DNA from: an archaeon
GTDB lineage: Archaea > Nanobdellota > Nanobdellia > Woesearchaeales > JAHJEM01
NCBI GenBank assembly: GCA_020057445.1
Contig: JAGVFV010000107.1
Coordinates: forward strand, 1-11,436
Reading direction: 5' to 3'
DNA length: 11,436 bases
This document shows, piece after piece, positions 1 through 7,448 of the stretch. Positions within the stretch are counted from its first letter, which is position 1, and every line of letters begins with the position of its first letter. Made by a program: the position numbers and the translations under genes. Below the pieces are notes generated by a model that saw only the letters and a list, made by a program, of their open reading frames with translations, did no database searches and was not told the origin of the DNA.

Positions 1-2
1 AG

Positions 3-1031
3 GCGCTAGCGAAGAGGGAAGAATACAAAGTTGAACAAGTCAGAGCAGCGTTCCCAGACAATCCACGCATAGGGGATCTCGCCCAAGGTATCAATGAAGC
101 CAATGGAAGGCTCACGACAATCAATAATGAGATAACACAAAACGTTTTTGAGATCAAACAGCTCGAACAGTATATGGAATCGCACACTGCAACAACACAC
201 ACACCTGCACCAGAATGGTCGCAGACGCTGCTCCAGCAAAAAAAAGACCAGCAACGGGACAAGAGAAGGGAGAAAGAACGGGTCAAAGACGACATTAAAG
301 ACAAGCGAGGAACGCTCAAGCGCGAAGCATCCTGGGAACAGCACTGGAAAGACGGCTGGACAGCATACTCGTCAGCAATGGCATACGGCCAGGCGGCGAT
401 GGCAATCAGCCAGCTCTTCAGGCCTGAAGGAGACTATGAGACCTACGGCAACATGGTCTCAGACACGTTCGGAACTCTTAACCAGATCTCCCACTTCGAG
501 GATCCTATGTGCGAACAAGGATTCAACATAGGCTATGGCGAAGTCAACAATATCGTCATCAACAATGTCAATGGCAGGACGCAGAGCGGCGCTCACATCG
601 AAGGTCAGCGCGAAGGGCCGACTGTTGACGAGAACGGCTATTCCTATTACAATTACCTTTTCACAGGGGCAGTCATCCCAAAGACAGGAGACGACTTCCA
701 CATGCAAGTCATCGCAAAAGGAGGAACGTCTAGGACTCTTCGGGACTACACCATCCACAGAGGAGTGGATGAGCATGGCACGTTCATCGGCTACAATGTC
801 ACCATGACAGACTACGTGACAAAGGACGAATTCGGCCAGCCGACAGTCACGACAAAGATGACTGGCAAGAGTGCTGTCATCGAATTCACCTCAAGCTCCA
901 GGATCAAGCTCGAGCACGAGAACATAGCCTACGACAAGATATGCATCCATTTCGATGTCGGTCGCATCGGAGACTACTTCAGCGTCGCAGAGCTCTCCAA
1001 CAACCAATTATGCAATACCATAATCACATGA
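3..1031 (+). CDS. Hypothetical envelope-type protein, coiled-coil then beta-rich, 5'-truncated by the window edge
   Basis: I do not recognise this protein. The frame is open from base 3 without a stop, so the first visible ATG (174) is internal and the N-terminus lies outside the window; 342 residues are visible. Residues 1-115 of the visible part are rich in K, E, Q and R and look like a long helix or coiled coil. A short Ala/Gly/Met stretch (AMAYGQAAMAISQLF) follows, and the last 180 residues are rich in T, V, I, Y and G, suggesting beta structure. There are few cysteines (DPMCEQ, DKICIHF, QLCNT). The stop overlaps the next gene's start as ATGA, so the two are very likely co-transcribed and translationally coupled. 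Because the partner has a pilin-like membrane anchor, this protein may act at the cell surface (inference). Confidence 0.8.
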   Translation, partial: ALAKREEYKVEQVRAAFPDNPRIGDLAQGINEANGRLTTINNEITQNVFEIKQLEQYMESHTATTHTPAPEWSQTLLQQKKDQQRDKRREKERVKDDIKDKRGTLKREASWEQHWKDGWTAYSSAMAYGQAAMAISQLFRPEGDYETYGNMVSDTFGTLNQISHFEDPMCEQGFNIGYGEVNNIVINNVNGRTQSGAHIEGQREGPTVDENGYSYYNYLFTGAVIPKTGDDFHMQVIAKGGTSRTLRDYTIHRGVDEHGTFIGYNVTMTDYVTKDEFGQPTVTTKMTGKSAVIEFTSSSRIKLEHENIAYDKICIHFDVGRIGDYFSVAELSNNQLCNTIIT

Positions 1032-3202
1032 AAAAAGCCCAGATAACCACGTTTGTCATCCTCGGACTCATCATCCTCATACTCGCAGGAATAGGCCTCT
1101 TCCTCAAAAGCTATCTCGCCAGGCAGGACCAGCCGATCGCAGTAGACAAGGAATTCGAGCCTCTCCGCCAAGGCATTGAGGAATGCATGTACCTTTCTGG
1201 AAAAGAAGGCATCATCAAGATCGGCATGCAAGGAGGATACATCAACCCCCGCACGTACTTCTCTGCAAACCCTCAATCACCGACAGAAGGAAAAGCGCTC
1301 ACCCTCACCCCGACATCAACAATCCTGATCCCCTACTGGTCATACCTCTCCTCGCCAAATAGGGAGATGGCATTTTCCTTCAATTCAGGCATGCCCCCCA
1401 TCTACCCGCGGACAATGTCGACATCCATCGAAGCGCAGATGGACTCCTACCTCATTGAGAACACAGAGTCCTGCATTTCGACCATCATCCAGAACTTCCA
1501 AGACAAAGGATACGCGATCACCAAGGGAAACCCCACATTCGAGACAACAGTCACTGAAAAGAATCTCATCATAGAGCTCAAGCAGGAGCTTGCCATCTCG
1601 AAGGACGAAAAGACCACGACGCTTTCCCAATTCCGAACAGACCTCGGACTCAACTTCAAGCGTATCTACGACACTGCGCAAAAGATCATCACGACCATCG
1701 GAAGCGAAGACGCCCAATTCCTCGAAAAGTCCACAATCGAATACCTCGCGCCATACTCGCTCAATACTGATTCAGAACTCCCTCCCTTTGCCCAGATGAT
1801 GACATCAAGCCTGGAAGGAGAGCACGTGTGGGCACTGCCAGAAGTCAAGGAGACCATCAAGACAGTACTTTCAGACAACATCAACAACATCCAGGTCCAG
1901 GGAAGCGCAAACAACGTCATGCCTCTCGTCCTCAATGACGACCTCAAGGCAGCATTATACGACCAGTACTATTTCTCCATTGATACTGAAGAGGAAAAAG
2001 CAGACGTATCGCCCTATCTCATCTATTTCACTTACCTGCCTTCATGGGAACCCTATGTTGCCATCAGGCCAAGCAGGGGAGCACTCATCAGGCCAGAATC
2101 AGTACGCACATACTTCCCCATCCCCATGGCATTCCAGAAATACATCTTCTATTACGACATCTCATACCCCGTGCTCATCGAGATCCATGAGCCTGACGCA
2201 TTCCTCGGAGAAGGCTACACCTTCCAATTCGCATACGAAGTCAATATAAGAAATACCAAACCAATCACTGGAAATATTGAGATGATAGACATCCCAAGCT
2301 CCCCGCCAAGCCTGTTCTGCGACCCCATCATGAGGACAACAGACACGATCACCATCACTTCAAAGGAGTTCACCACACAAAACACGATCCCGGGAGTTGC
2401 GCTTCGCTTCTCCTGCGCCACAGAATCCTGCGACCTTGACCCGACAGGACAGAATGGAGTCATGCAGACGACGCTTCCTCTCTGCCTTGACGGAAGGATT
2501 GTCCCAGAGCGGCAAGGATACTTCGGCCATGCAGAGATGCTCACCACCCAGGCAGGGACGACCGCAAGCGTGACTGCAGAGATCGAACGCATCAAGGATG
2601 TGAAGGTCTATATCAAGAAGGCGCTTGTCGGAAAGACCATCAATGCAGAAGGAGGCCTCTTCTCCACAACATGGGATCTGCTTCCTGACATGCAATACAC
2701 GCTTGGCAATGACGAATGGGGCATCCTCACCTTCACACGCATCCCAGAACCAGGAGAAGACGAATACACAGTCACCACACGATTCCTCTGGAACGAGACG
2801 TCAGCGACAGTTCCCCTTGTGACCGGAAGCTACAGGATGGAAGCGCAGCTCTTCCGCGACCTCGGACCTGGAAAAGTACTTCCAGAAGTGCGATTCCCTG
2901 AAAAAGAATACTGCGGAGGAGGAGTGCTTGGCATCGGCGAAGAATGCACGACTGTCGGGCCTCTCGTGTTCAACGAGACCTTCATCCTCGGAAGCATATC
3001 ATTTGACGAATCAGCGCCATTCAACATCACGAGAGCCATGACAGACAACCTGACCGTGATCATCCCTGCCTTCGATGTCGAAGCCATCATCGCGCCCATC
3101 TCTGATTTTGAAGACGTCCAGGCACTCGAGCTGACAAACCTTGCCATCACCAACACCACGAATTCGACCCTTGTCCAAGTGCTCATGCCCAGGTTTGGAT
3201 GA
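1028..3202 (+). CDS. Large surface protein with type IV pilin-like N-terminal anchor (724 aa)
   Basis: The start at 1028 is preferred over an in-frame ATG at 941 because it overlaps the upstream stop (ATGA) and places the membrane segment at the N-terminus. Residues 1-27 (MKKAQITTFVILGL... ) resemble a class III (type IV pilin-like) signal: two lysines, a possible cleavage point after Ala4, then Gln and a hydrophobic helix. About 695 residues would then lie outside the cell. Residues 50-72 include EECMYL and GMQGGYI, followed by IPYW; from memory this C...GxQGGY...IPYW layout recurs in uncharacterised DPANN secreted proteins. The second half is beta-like, with several cysteines (FSCATESC, YCGGG, EECTT). 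Six N-glycosylation sequons (NET twice, NIT, NLT, NTT, NST) sit in roughly the last 130 residues. The function is unknown; a filament or surface-layer role is inference. The usual pilin Glu at +5 is absent. Confidence 0.85.
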   Translation: MKKAQITTFVILGLIILILAGIGLFLKSYLARQDQPIAVDKEFEPLRQGIEECMYLSGKEGIIKIGMQGGYINPRTYFSANPQSPTEGKALTLTPTSTILIPYWSYLSSPNREMAFSFNSGMPPIYPRTMSTSIEAQMDSYLIENTESCISTIIQNFQDKGYAITKGNPTFETTVTEKNLIIELKQELAISKDEKTTTLSQFRTDLGLNFKRIYDTAQKIITTIGSEDAQFLEKSTIEYLAPYSLNTDSELPPFAQMMTSSLEGEHVWALPEVKETIKTVLSDNINNIQVQGSANNVMPLVLNDDLKAALYDQYYFSIDTEEEKADVSPYLIYFTYLPSWEPYVAIRPSRGALIRPESVRTYFPIPMAFQKYIFYYDISYPVLIEIHEPDAFLGEGYTFQFAYEVNIRNTKPITGNIEMIDIPSSPPSLFCDPIMRTTDTITITSKEFTTQNTIPGVALRFSCATESCDLDPTGQNGVMQTTLPLCLDGRIVPERQGYFGHAEMLTTQAGTTASVTAEIERIKDVKVYIKKALVGKTINAEGGLFSTTWDLLPDMQYTLGNDEWGILTFTRIPEPGEDEYTVTTRFLWNETSATVPLVTGSYRMEAQLFRDLGPGKVLPEVRFPEKEYCGGGVLGIGEECTTVGPLVFNETFILGSISFDESAPFNITRAMTDNLTVIIPAFDVEAIIAPISDFEDVQALELTNLAITNTTNSTLVQVLMPRFG

Positions 3203-3238
3203 CTGAAATGTCGCACAAACCACAATTCCGCTTACGTA

Positions 3239-3250
3239 ATATTTATATAA
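3239..3250 (+). promoter_or_regulatory. TATA box for the 3289 gene
   Basis: The sequence aatatttatata fits the archaeal TATA consensus. A start site about 25 bases downstream (near 3270) would give a leader of about 20 nt before the ATG at 3289. No Shine-Dalgarno is evident in that leader. Confidence 0.6.
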
Positions 3251-3288
3251 TAGCGTTCATAAATAAAATAAAGTCATCATAAAGTCCC

Positions 3289-4071
3289 ATGACCGATAAA
3301 AAAAAGGAAAAAGACGATCTTGAAGAGATTTTGGAAGCCGCAGGCTCAGAAAAGAGAAAAGAGGTCGAAAAAGACGTCGATAAATACCTCAAGTTGAGTT
3401 CTCCTGAATCCATCGTCGAAATGCAGGAATTCAAATTCGGCCCGCTCAAGACCGGGACAAGAGAATTCTTTCAAGGAGTCTACAATAGAGTCAAGAAATA
3501 TGTCACAGAAAACAAGCTCGTCGGAAAGCAAGACGAAGAATCGATCAATAAGATCCTAGAAGAATATGTCCTTACTGCGCTTCAGGAGTTGGGTCATGTC
3601 GAAAAATCTGCAGTATTGATGTATAAGAAACGCGCACAGGCAGGAGAGCTAGGGGCTGCTGATAAAAGGAGCATGGAACTTCTCAAGATGGCAAATGAGT
3701 ATATGGGCATTGGCCAGGGCGAATGGTTCCGTCTTGTCAATAATTTGCGTTCAGGAAATATCACCCAATTCTATTCAGGGTTAAAGCAATTCACGGATGA
3801 TGCTGCAGAAGGGACAGTGGAAGCGCTCGTCAAAAAAGAGCGCGAATTTCTGGAATCAAAACACGGCAAATACAATGTCAATGCCCACATCTTCAAATAT
3901 ATGAAGGATAGGCATGGCTACCGCATCAGGCCAAAAGAATTACTCCATAAGCTTGATAGAGAACCCTTCTTGAACATCCAAACATATCATCAAGCAGGAG
4001 AGCTGAAAAAGAAGACATCAGAAGGCGCAATCGGTGTGGAAGAAGAAAAAAAAGAACCAACATACAAATGA
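3289..4071 (+). CDS. Hypothetical soluble helical protein (260 aa)
   Basis: I do not recognise a family. The protein is hydrophilic, with no signal peptide or membrane segment, and looks mostly helical. Residues 1-40 are strongly charged (K/E/D-rich) and could be disordered or coiled. The middle holds helix-like blocks (SINKILEEYVLTALQEL, KRSMELLKMANEYM). Residues around 200-235 are basic and aromatic (HIFKYMKDRHGYRIRPKELLHKL), which could suit nucleic-acid or protein binding. The C-terminal 25 residues are again low-complexity K/E. It has its own TATA box, stands apart from the upstream envelope pair, and precedes the nucleotidyltransferase gene by 135 bp that include separate promoter elements. 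Its G+C content, about 41% in the first 120 coding bases when counted by eye, is lower than in neighbouring genes. Confidence 0.8.
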   Translation: MTDKKKEKDDLEEILEAAGSEKRKEVEKDVDKYLKLSSPESIVEMQEFKFGPLKTGTREFFQGVYNRVKKYVTENKLVGKQDEESINKILEEYVLTALQELGHVEKSAVLMYKKRAQAGELGAADKRSMELLKMANEYMGIGQGEWFRLVNNLRSGNITQFYSGLKQFTDDAAEGTVEALVKKEREFLESKHGKYNVNAHIFKYMKDRHGYRIRPKELLHKLDREPFLNIQTYHQAGELKKKTSEGAIGVEEEKKEPTYK

Positions 4072-4083
4072 GAGTTCTCCCCC

Positions 4084-4097
4084 GCAATATTTATAAA
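4084..4097 (+). promoter_or_regulatory. TATA element upstream of the nucleotidyltransferase gene
   Basis: The 14-mer gcaatatttataaa recurs exactly at 9491-9504, upstream of the cis-prenyltransferase gene, so it is probably this genome's strong promoter motif. A start site about 26 bases downstream would fall near 4118-4122, at the left edge of the first hairpin. That would give a leader of roughly 85 nt containing both hairpins and the Shine-Dalgarno. Confidence 0.55.
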
Positions 4098-4120
4098 CAC
4101 TCTGCCTGCCCTGAAGCTTG

Positions 4121-4140
4121 TCAAGAACAAATGTTCTTGA
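4121..4140 (+). repeat. Perfect inverted repeat (hairpin 1 of the 4207 gene upstream region)
   Basis: The arms tcaagaaca (4121-4129) and tgttcttga (4132-4140) are perfect reverse complements with a 2-base centre. In DNA this is a 20-bp near-palindrome suited to a dimeric regulator; in RNA it would fold with a slightly opened loop. It lies at or just after the start site predicted from the 4084 TATA element. Confidence 0.7.
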
Positions 4141-4146
4141 TCATGC

Positions 4147-4178
4147 TCAAAAATAGTCCTCTCGAGGGCAATTTTTGA
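4147..4178 (+). repeat. Long imperfect inverted repeat (hairpin 2 of the 4207 gene upstream region)
   Basis: Arms tcaaaaat (4147-4154) and atttttga (4171-4178) pair perfectly. After one A/A mismatch, gtcctc (4156-4161) pairs with gagggc (4164-4169) with one G-T wobble. The result is a 32-base hairpin that ends directly before a second TATA-like box. An alternative pairing, tgccct (4107-4112) with agggca (4165-4170), would disrupt it, so the leader could be bistable (inference). Confidence 0.65.
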
Positions 4179-4180
4179 CA

Positions 4181-4190
4181 CATTTAAATA
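4181..4190 (+). promoter_or_regulatory. Second TATA-like box, close to the 4207 start
   Basis: catttaaata is centred about 21 bases before the ATG at 4207. A transcript from here would begin at or just inside the start codon, which conflicts with the good Shine-Dalgarno present. It may be a second promoter or merely AT-rich leader sequence. Confidence 0.35.
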
Positions 4191-4196
4191 CTCCCA

Positions 4197-4204
4197 AGGT
4201 GATC
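4197..4204 (+). promoter_or_regulatory. Shine-Dalgarno of the nucleotidyltransferase gene
   Basis: aggtgatc matches the complement of the archaeal 16S rRNA 3' end (AGGTGATC) base for base. GGTG ends 5 bases before the ATG at 4207. It supports that start and argues for a leadered transcript beginning at the 4084 promoter. Confidence 0.7.
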
Positions 4205-4206
4205 TG

Positions 4207-6051
4207 ATGGCAAAAAAAAGCAAAAAGACAGAAGCGAACGCAAAACCAGAAGAGCCGCCGAAAGAGAGTCTCACCTCCAATCCTGCATTCGACAACCTAC
4301 CTCCTGAAGCGAAAGAGAGGCTCGAAGGCATCAAGAACAAGCTCGAAGACTACAAGAAACGCCTTCTCGACAAGTTTGACAAGTACATCATGGGCGTCGC
4401 ACTCCTTCCCCCTTCTAAAGAGCCGAAAGACAAGGATCACATCAACGTCCTCATACTTATTGATGACACTGACAGCCAGAAGATGAGCAAGTTCGAGCTG
4501 AAAGACAAGCTCTCTGTCATCATAGAACAGATCGCAAAAGAGATCGATCCGAACATCAAGCCAGACCCGCTCATCCTCTCTGAACTCTGGCAGGCCTGCT
4601 ATGACGGCAAGTACGAGCTCCTCCAGACGATAGCGCTTGCGGCGCCAGTGCATGACACAGGAATGCTTGCCGCAGTCAAGATAGCAGAGATCCACAAGAG
4701 CATGGTGCTCAAGAAATTCGAGAAGTACATCGTCTGCTACATCCTTGCCGGAAGCCTTGTCCAAGGAAAGGCGACGCCAAAGTCAGACATCGACGTCTTC
4801 ATCGTCATCGATGACACTGATGTCAAGAAGATGACACGGGCAGAGCTGAAAGACAAGCTTCGCGCCATCATCATCGGCATGGGCATCGACGCAGGAAAGA
4901 TGACCGGTGTGGAGAACAAGATCAACATCCAGGTGTACATCCTCACAGACTTCTGGGACTTCATCAAGGAGGCGAACCCCATCATCTTCACGTTCCTCCG
5001 GGACGGCATCCCCTTCTACGACAGGGGAATCTTCATGCCCTGGAAGCAATTGCTCAAGATGGGAAAGGTCAAGCCATCTCCAGAAAGCATCGACATGTTC
5101 ATGCACACGGGAGACCAGATGATCGAACGCATCAAGTTCCGCATCAAGGAACTTGGCATGGAAGACCTGTTCTATGCCATACTGACCCCTAGCCAGGCTG
5201 CGCTCATGATGTACGGTATCCCTCCTCCTACGCCAAAAGAGACTCCCCTCCTTATCGAAGAGGTCTTTGTCAAGAAGGAGAAGATGCTTGAGCCAGAATT
5301 CGTCAAGATACTAGAAAAGCAGATCAAGCTAAGGAAAGAGCTCGAGCACGGTGACAAGAAAGAAGTCAGCGGACAAGAGCTTGACCAATACCTCAAAGAC
5401 GCAGAAAGCTACCTCAAACGCCTCAAGCAACTGTTCACGCAGATCGAGCAGCGAAAAGAAGAGGAATCCATACTCCACACGTACGAGCACATCGTCACGA
5501 TCGTGCGTGACATCATGAAGATCGAAGGCATCATGGACAAGGTCGAAGACAAGAACCTCACTGAGGCCTTCGAAGTCCAGCTTGTCAAGAAAGGAATCAT
5601 CCCTGAAAAGTTCTCCCGCATGCTCAAGGAGATCACAAAAGCCAAAGACGATTACGACAAAGGGAAACTCACCAAGAATGAGGTCGAACAGACGCTGAAA
5701 AAATCCCGAGAACTCATGAAATACCTGATCGAGCACATCCAGCGAAAACGCGGCCGGGAACTCGAGCGGGCGAAGATCCGCGTGAAGCACGGGCAAAAAT
5801 TCGGAGAGGTCATCATCATAGGCTCAGACGTCTTCATCATCCACGACATCGACCATGAAGAGAAAGACATCAGCAGGGCAGACCTGAAAGATGACGGAAG
5901 CTTTGAGAATGTCAGGCAGTCGAATCTAGAAGAGCTTGAGCACGGCCTCACAAAGCTTGAGATCATGCCGAAGATCTTCGTCAAGGAACGCATATTCGAG
6001 AACCTCAAGAACATCTTCGGAAAGGACGTGGAGATACTGATCAATTATTAA
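4207..6051 (+). CDS. Multidomain protein: one intact and two degenerate nucleotidyltransferase modules plus a HEPN-like segment (614 aa)
   Basis: Residues 170-225 carry a DNA polymerase-beta-type (MNT) nucleotidyltransferase signature: AGSLVQG (G182, S183) and SDIDVFIVIDD (D194, D196). No third Asp is obvious; that strand reads INIQVY (239-244). Residues 56-110 repeat the same layout (KFDKYI...INVLILIDDTD...FELKDKL) but lack the GS motif and the DxD pair. Residues 533-565 are a third degraded copy (GSDVFIIHDID...RADLKD). Residues 325-415 are helical and hold R376-x4-H381 (RKELEH) after a PPPTPKE loop, as in HEPN domains, the usual partners of MNT proteins. A K/E-rich helical linker covers 415-525. 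MNT/HEPN proteins are known mainly from toxin-antitoxin and tRNA- or protein-nucleotidylating systems, usually as two genes. The activity of this protein is unknown. No signal peptide is present, so it is probably cytosolic. The start is fixed by the Shine-Dalgarno. Confidence 0.85.
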   Translation: MAKKSKKTEANAKPEEPPKESLTSNPAFDNLPPEAKERLEGIKNKLEDYKKRLLDKFDKYIMGVALLPPSKEPKDKDHINVLILIDDTDSQKMSKFELKDKLSVIIEQIAKEIDPNIKPDPLILSELWQACYDGKYELLQTIALAAPVHDTGMLAAVKIAEIHKSMVLKKFEKYIVCYILAGSLVQGKATPKSDIDVFIVIDDTDVKKMTRAELKDKLRAIIIGMGIDAGKMTGVENKINIQVYILTDFWDFIKEANPIIFTFLRDGIPFYDRGIFMPWKQLLKMGKVKPSPESIDMFMHTGDQMIERIKFRIKELGMEDLFYAILTPSQAALMMYGIPPPTPKETPLLIEEVFVKKEKMLEPEFVKILEKQIKLRKELEHGDKKEVSGQELDQYLKDAESYLKRLKQLFTQIEQRKEEESILHTYEHIVTIVRDIMKIEGIMDKVEDKNLTEAFEVQLVKKGIIPEKFSRMLKEITKAKDDYDKGKLTKNEVEQTLKKSRELMKYLIEHIQRKRGRELERAKIRVKHGQKFGEVIIIGSDVFIIHDIDHEEKDISRADLKDDGSFENVRQSNLEELEHGLTKLEIMPKIFVKERIFENLKNIFGKDVEILINY

Positions 6052-6088
6052 ATACCCTAAAAAATTGAAAATTGGGTCATTTTATAAA

Positions 6089-6124
6089 TATTGAACGAAG
6101 AAGAATCTTAATTGCCGTTCAATA
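6089..6124 (+). promoter_or_regulatory. Inverted repeat beside a TATA element, possible operator
   Basis: Arms tattgaacg (6089-6097) and cgttcaata (6116-6124) are perfect 9-bp reverse complements separated by 18 bases. The left arm abuts a TATA-like sequence (tttataaata, 6081-6090), and the right arm ends about 12 bases before the TATA box at 6137. The two arms are about 27 bp centre to centre, which fits two half-sites spaced some 2.5 helical turns apart. A regulator of the RHS gene is inferred. Confidence 0.4.
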
Positions 6125-6136
6125 AACTACTGAAAG

Positions 6137-6145
6137 ATATTTAAA
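6137..6145 (+). promoter_or_regulatory. TATA box of the RHS gene
   Basis: atatttaaa is centred about 27 bases before the ATG at 6168, so transcription would start at or next to the start codon (a leaderless mRNA). A gagg at 6162-6165 would then lie outside the transcript. Confidence 0.6.
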
Positions 6146-6167
6146 CTCCGAATTTCGTGAAGAGGAC

Positions 6168-7400
6168 ATGCTCAGCAAACAGACTCTTCTCACCGGAGCG
6201 ATCCTTCTTTTCATCATTTCCCTAACGATGATAGTACTCTATGAAAAACCAGTCCAACCAGGGCAGGCTGTGCAAGTTGCGCAGGAAATGCCACCTCATG
6301 CTCAGTCAGGAGGAACAACCTACGTCTACGGACAGAAGCTCATCGCAAAAAAGGATTCAACCATAACCTACAACTTCCAAGAGAGCATAGGCAGCAACAC
6401 CATCACCACTGACGATAGAGGAGCGATCAAAAGCAAGTTCACAAGCTACCCCTACGGAAAAACATTTCAAAAAGAAAGCACCTTCGGAGGAATGCAGAAA
6501 TACACTTTCACGGGAAAGGAAGACGACGGACATCTCATGTATTACGGAGCGCGATATTATGATCCGAGGATCGGAAAGTTCACGAGCGTTGATCCTCTCT
6601 CCTCGACGTTCGCAAATTATGATTACGCGAACGGCAATCCTTTGAAATTCGTCGATCCGACAGGCACAACCAGCGTCTACCAGCTCCGGGAAATGTTTCC
6701 AGAAGATAATCCGATACCTCTTGTACAAAGGTTCAGCGATATCCTTTTTGAAGCGACCCCGAAAGACTCCATTTCGTTTTCCGTATTTGGCCCTGACTTA
6801 TGGGAATTCGGAAACAGTCTGGCTGATGAAGATGCAAATGAACTCATCCGCGGTTTTTCCTCAAATCTTATCCAGATGAATTTTGATTCTTCAAGGGGGA
6901 TCAACCTATTATTCACAGGCAACACGCGGGTGCCTATCAGATACCGCGATTTTTCTATTGACATAGACATGACGCAGAGTTTTAGGACAAATATAATATA
7001 CAATAATTTTAACATCATTACAGAGCAGGTACCGTTGGGAAAAGGGAAAACTGAGTTTAAGTATGATGTCGAGACAACGGTGATCCGAATTGATGAAGGA
7101 TCAGCAAAGCCTCATCTGGGCATCCTGAAATCAGCTGGTGTTGCCATTAACAATTTCTTCCCAGGAAGAGATGATATTTATATCCCTGATTTCGAAGGAT
7201 TGAAATACATCCTGAAAGTGCAACAGTTCAACCAATTTTTCGGAGTGAGGGACGGTTCGCTCGTCCCTATCAGCAAAGTGTTTGACACAAATGGAAACGC
7301 CTGGGAGCCCGATGAAATACCGCAGGTATTCCAGCCAGAATTGCAGAGAGGAGTGGATGAGATCAACAAAGATTGGGAAAAGCAAGTGAAAAGCGAATAA
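6168..7400 (+). CDS. Miniature RHS-core protein with signal anchor and unrecognised C-terminal tip (410 aa)
   Basis: Residues 7-25 (LLTGAILLFIISLTMIVLY) form a signal peptide or signal anchor, so the rest is likely exported. Residues 80-166 are an RHS repeat-associated core: YPYG, KYTFTGKEDD, GLMYYGARYYDPRIGKF-like (here GHLMYYGARYYDP), SVDPLS, YDYANGNPLKFVDPTG. The final DPTG is the conserved junction after which polymorphic toxins carry variable tips. Residues 167-410 match nothing I recognise. They are mixed alpha/beta, with no obvious catalytic motif, and the tip DNA is more AT-rich (36% G+C in 6901-7020 by count, against 57% in 9841-9960). Typical RHS toxins exceed 1,000 residues with many YD repeats forming a cocoon; this protein has only the core, so it may be a remnant, a cassette donor, or a small surface effector. 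No immunity-like small gene follows; the next gene is a CBS protein with its own promoter. RHS genes are uncommon in archaea. Confidence 0.85.
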   Translation: MLSKQTLLTGAILLFIISLTMIVLYEKPVQPGQAVQVAQEMPPHAQSGGTTYVYGQKLIAKKDSTITYNFQESIGSNTITTDDRGAIKSKFTSYPYGKTFQKESTFGGMQKYTFTGKEDDGHLMYYGARYYDPRIGKFTSVDPLSSTFANYDYANGNPLKFVDPTGTTSVYQLREMFPEDNPIPLVQRFSDILFEATPKDSISFSVFGPDLWEFGNSLADEDANELIRGFSSNLIQMNFDSSRGINLLFTGNTRVPIRYRDFSIDIDMTQSFRTNIIYNNFNIITEQVPLGKGKTEFKYDVETTVIRIDEGSAKPHLGILKSAGVAINNFFPGRDDIYIPDFEGLKYILKVQQFNQFFGVRDGSLVPISKVFDTNGNAWEPDEIPQVFQPELQRGVDEINKDWEKQVKSE

Positions 7401-7410
7401 TAATCACAAC

Positions 7411-7420
7411 CTATTTATAC
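7411..7420 (+). promoter_or_regulatory. TATA box of the CBS gene
   Basis: ctatttatac predicts a start site near 7442, giving a leader of only about 7 nt before the ATG at 7449. This also excludes the in-frame upstream TTG at 7431 as start. Confidence 0.55.
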
Positions 7421-7448
7421 AAGAAACGCTTTGATCATCTATGGTGGT

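Noticed and set aside
941..1027. 29-residue N-terminal extension of the envelope protein from ATG 941
   Set aside because: It lies wholly inside the upstream gene, is arginine- and histidine-rich, and would bury the pilin-like signal; the ATGA overlap at 1028 is the natural start.
4297..5796. Long antisense ORFs (up to 155 residues) opposite the nucleotidyltransferase gene
   Set aside because: They are leucine/valine/aspartate-rich mirror frames of a lysine/glutamate-rich helical protein with strong codon bias; no family similarity or start signals.
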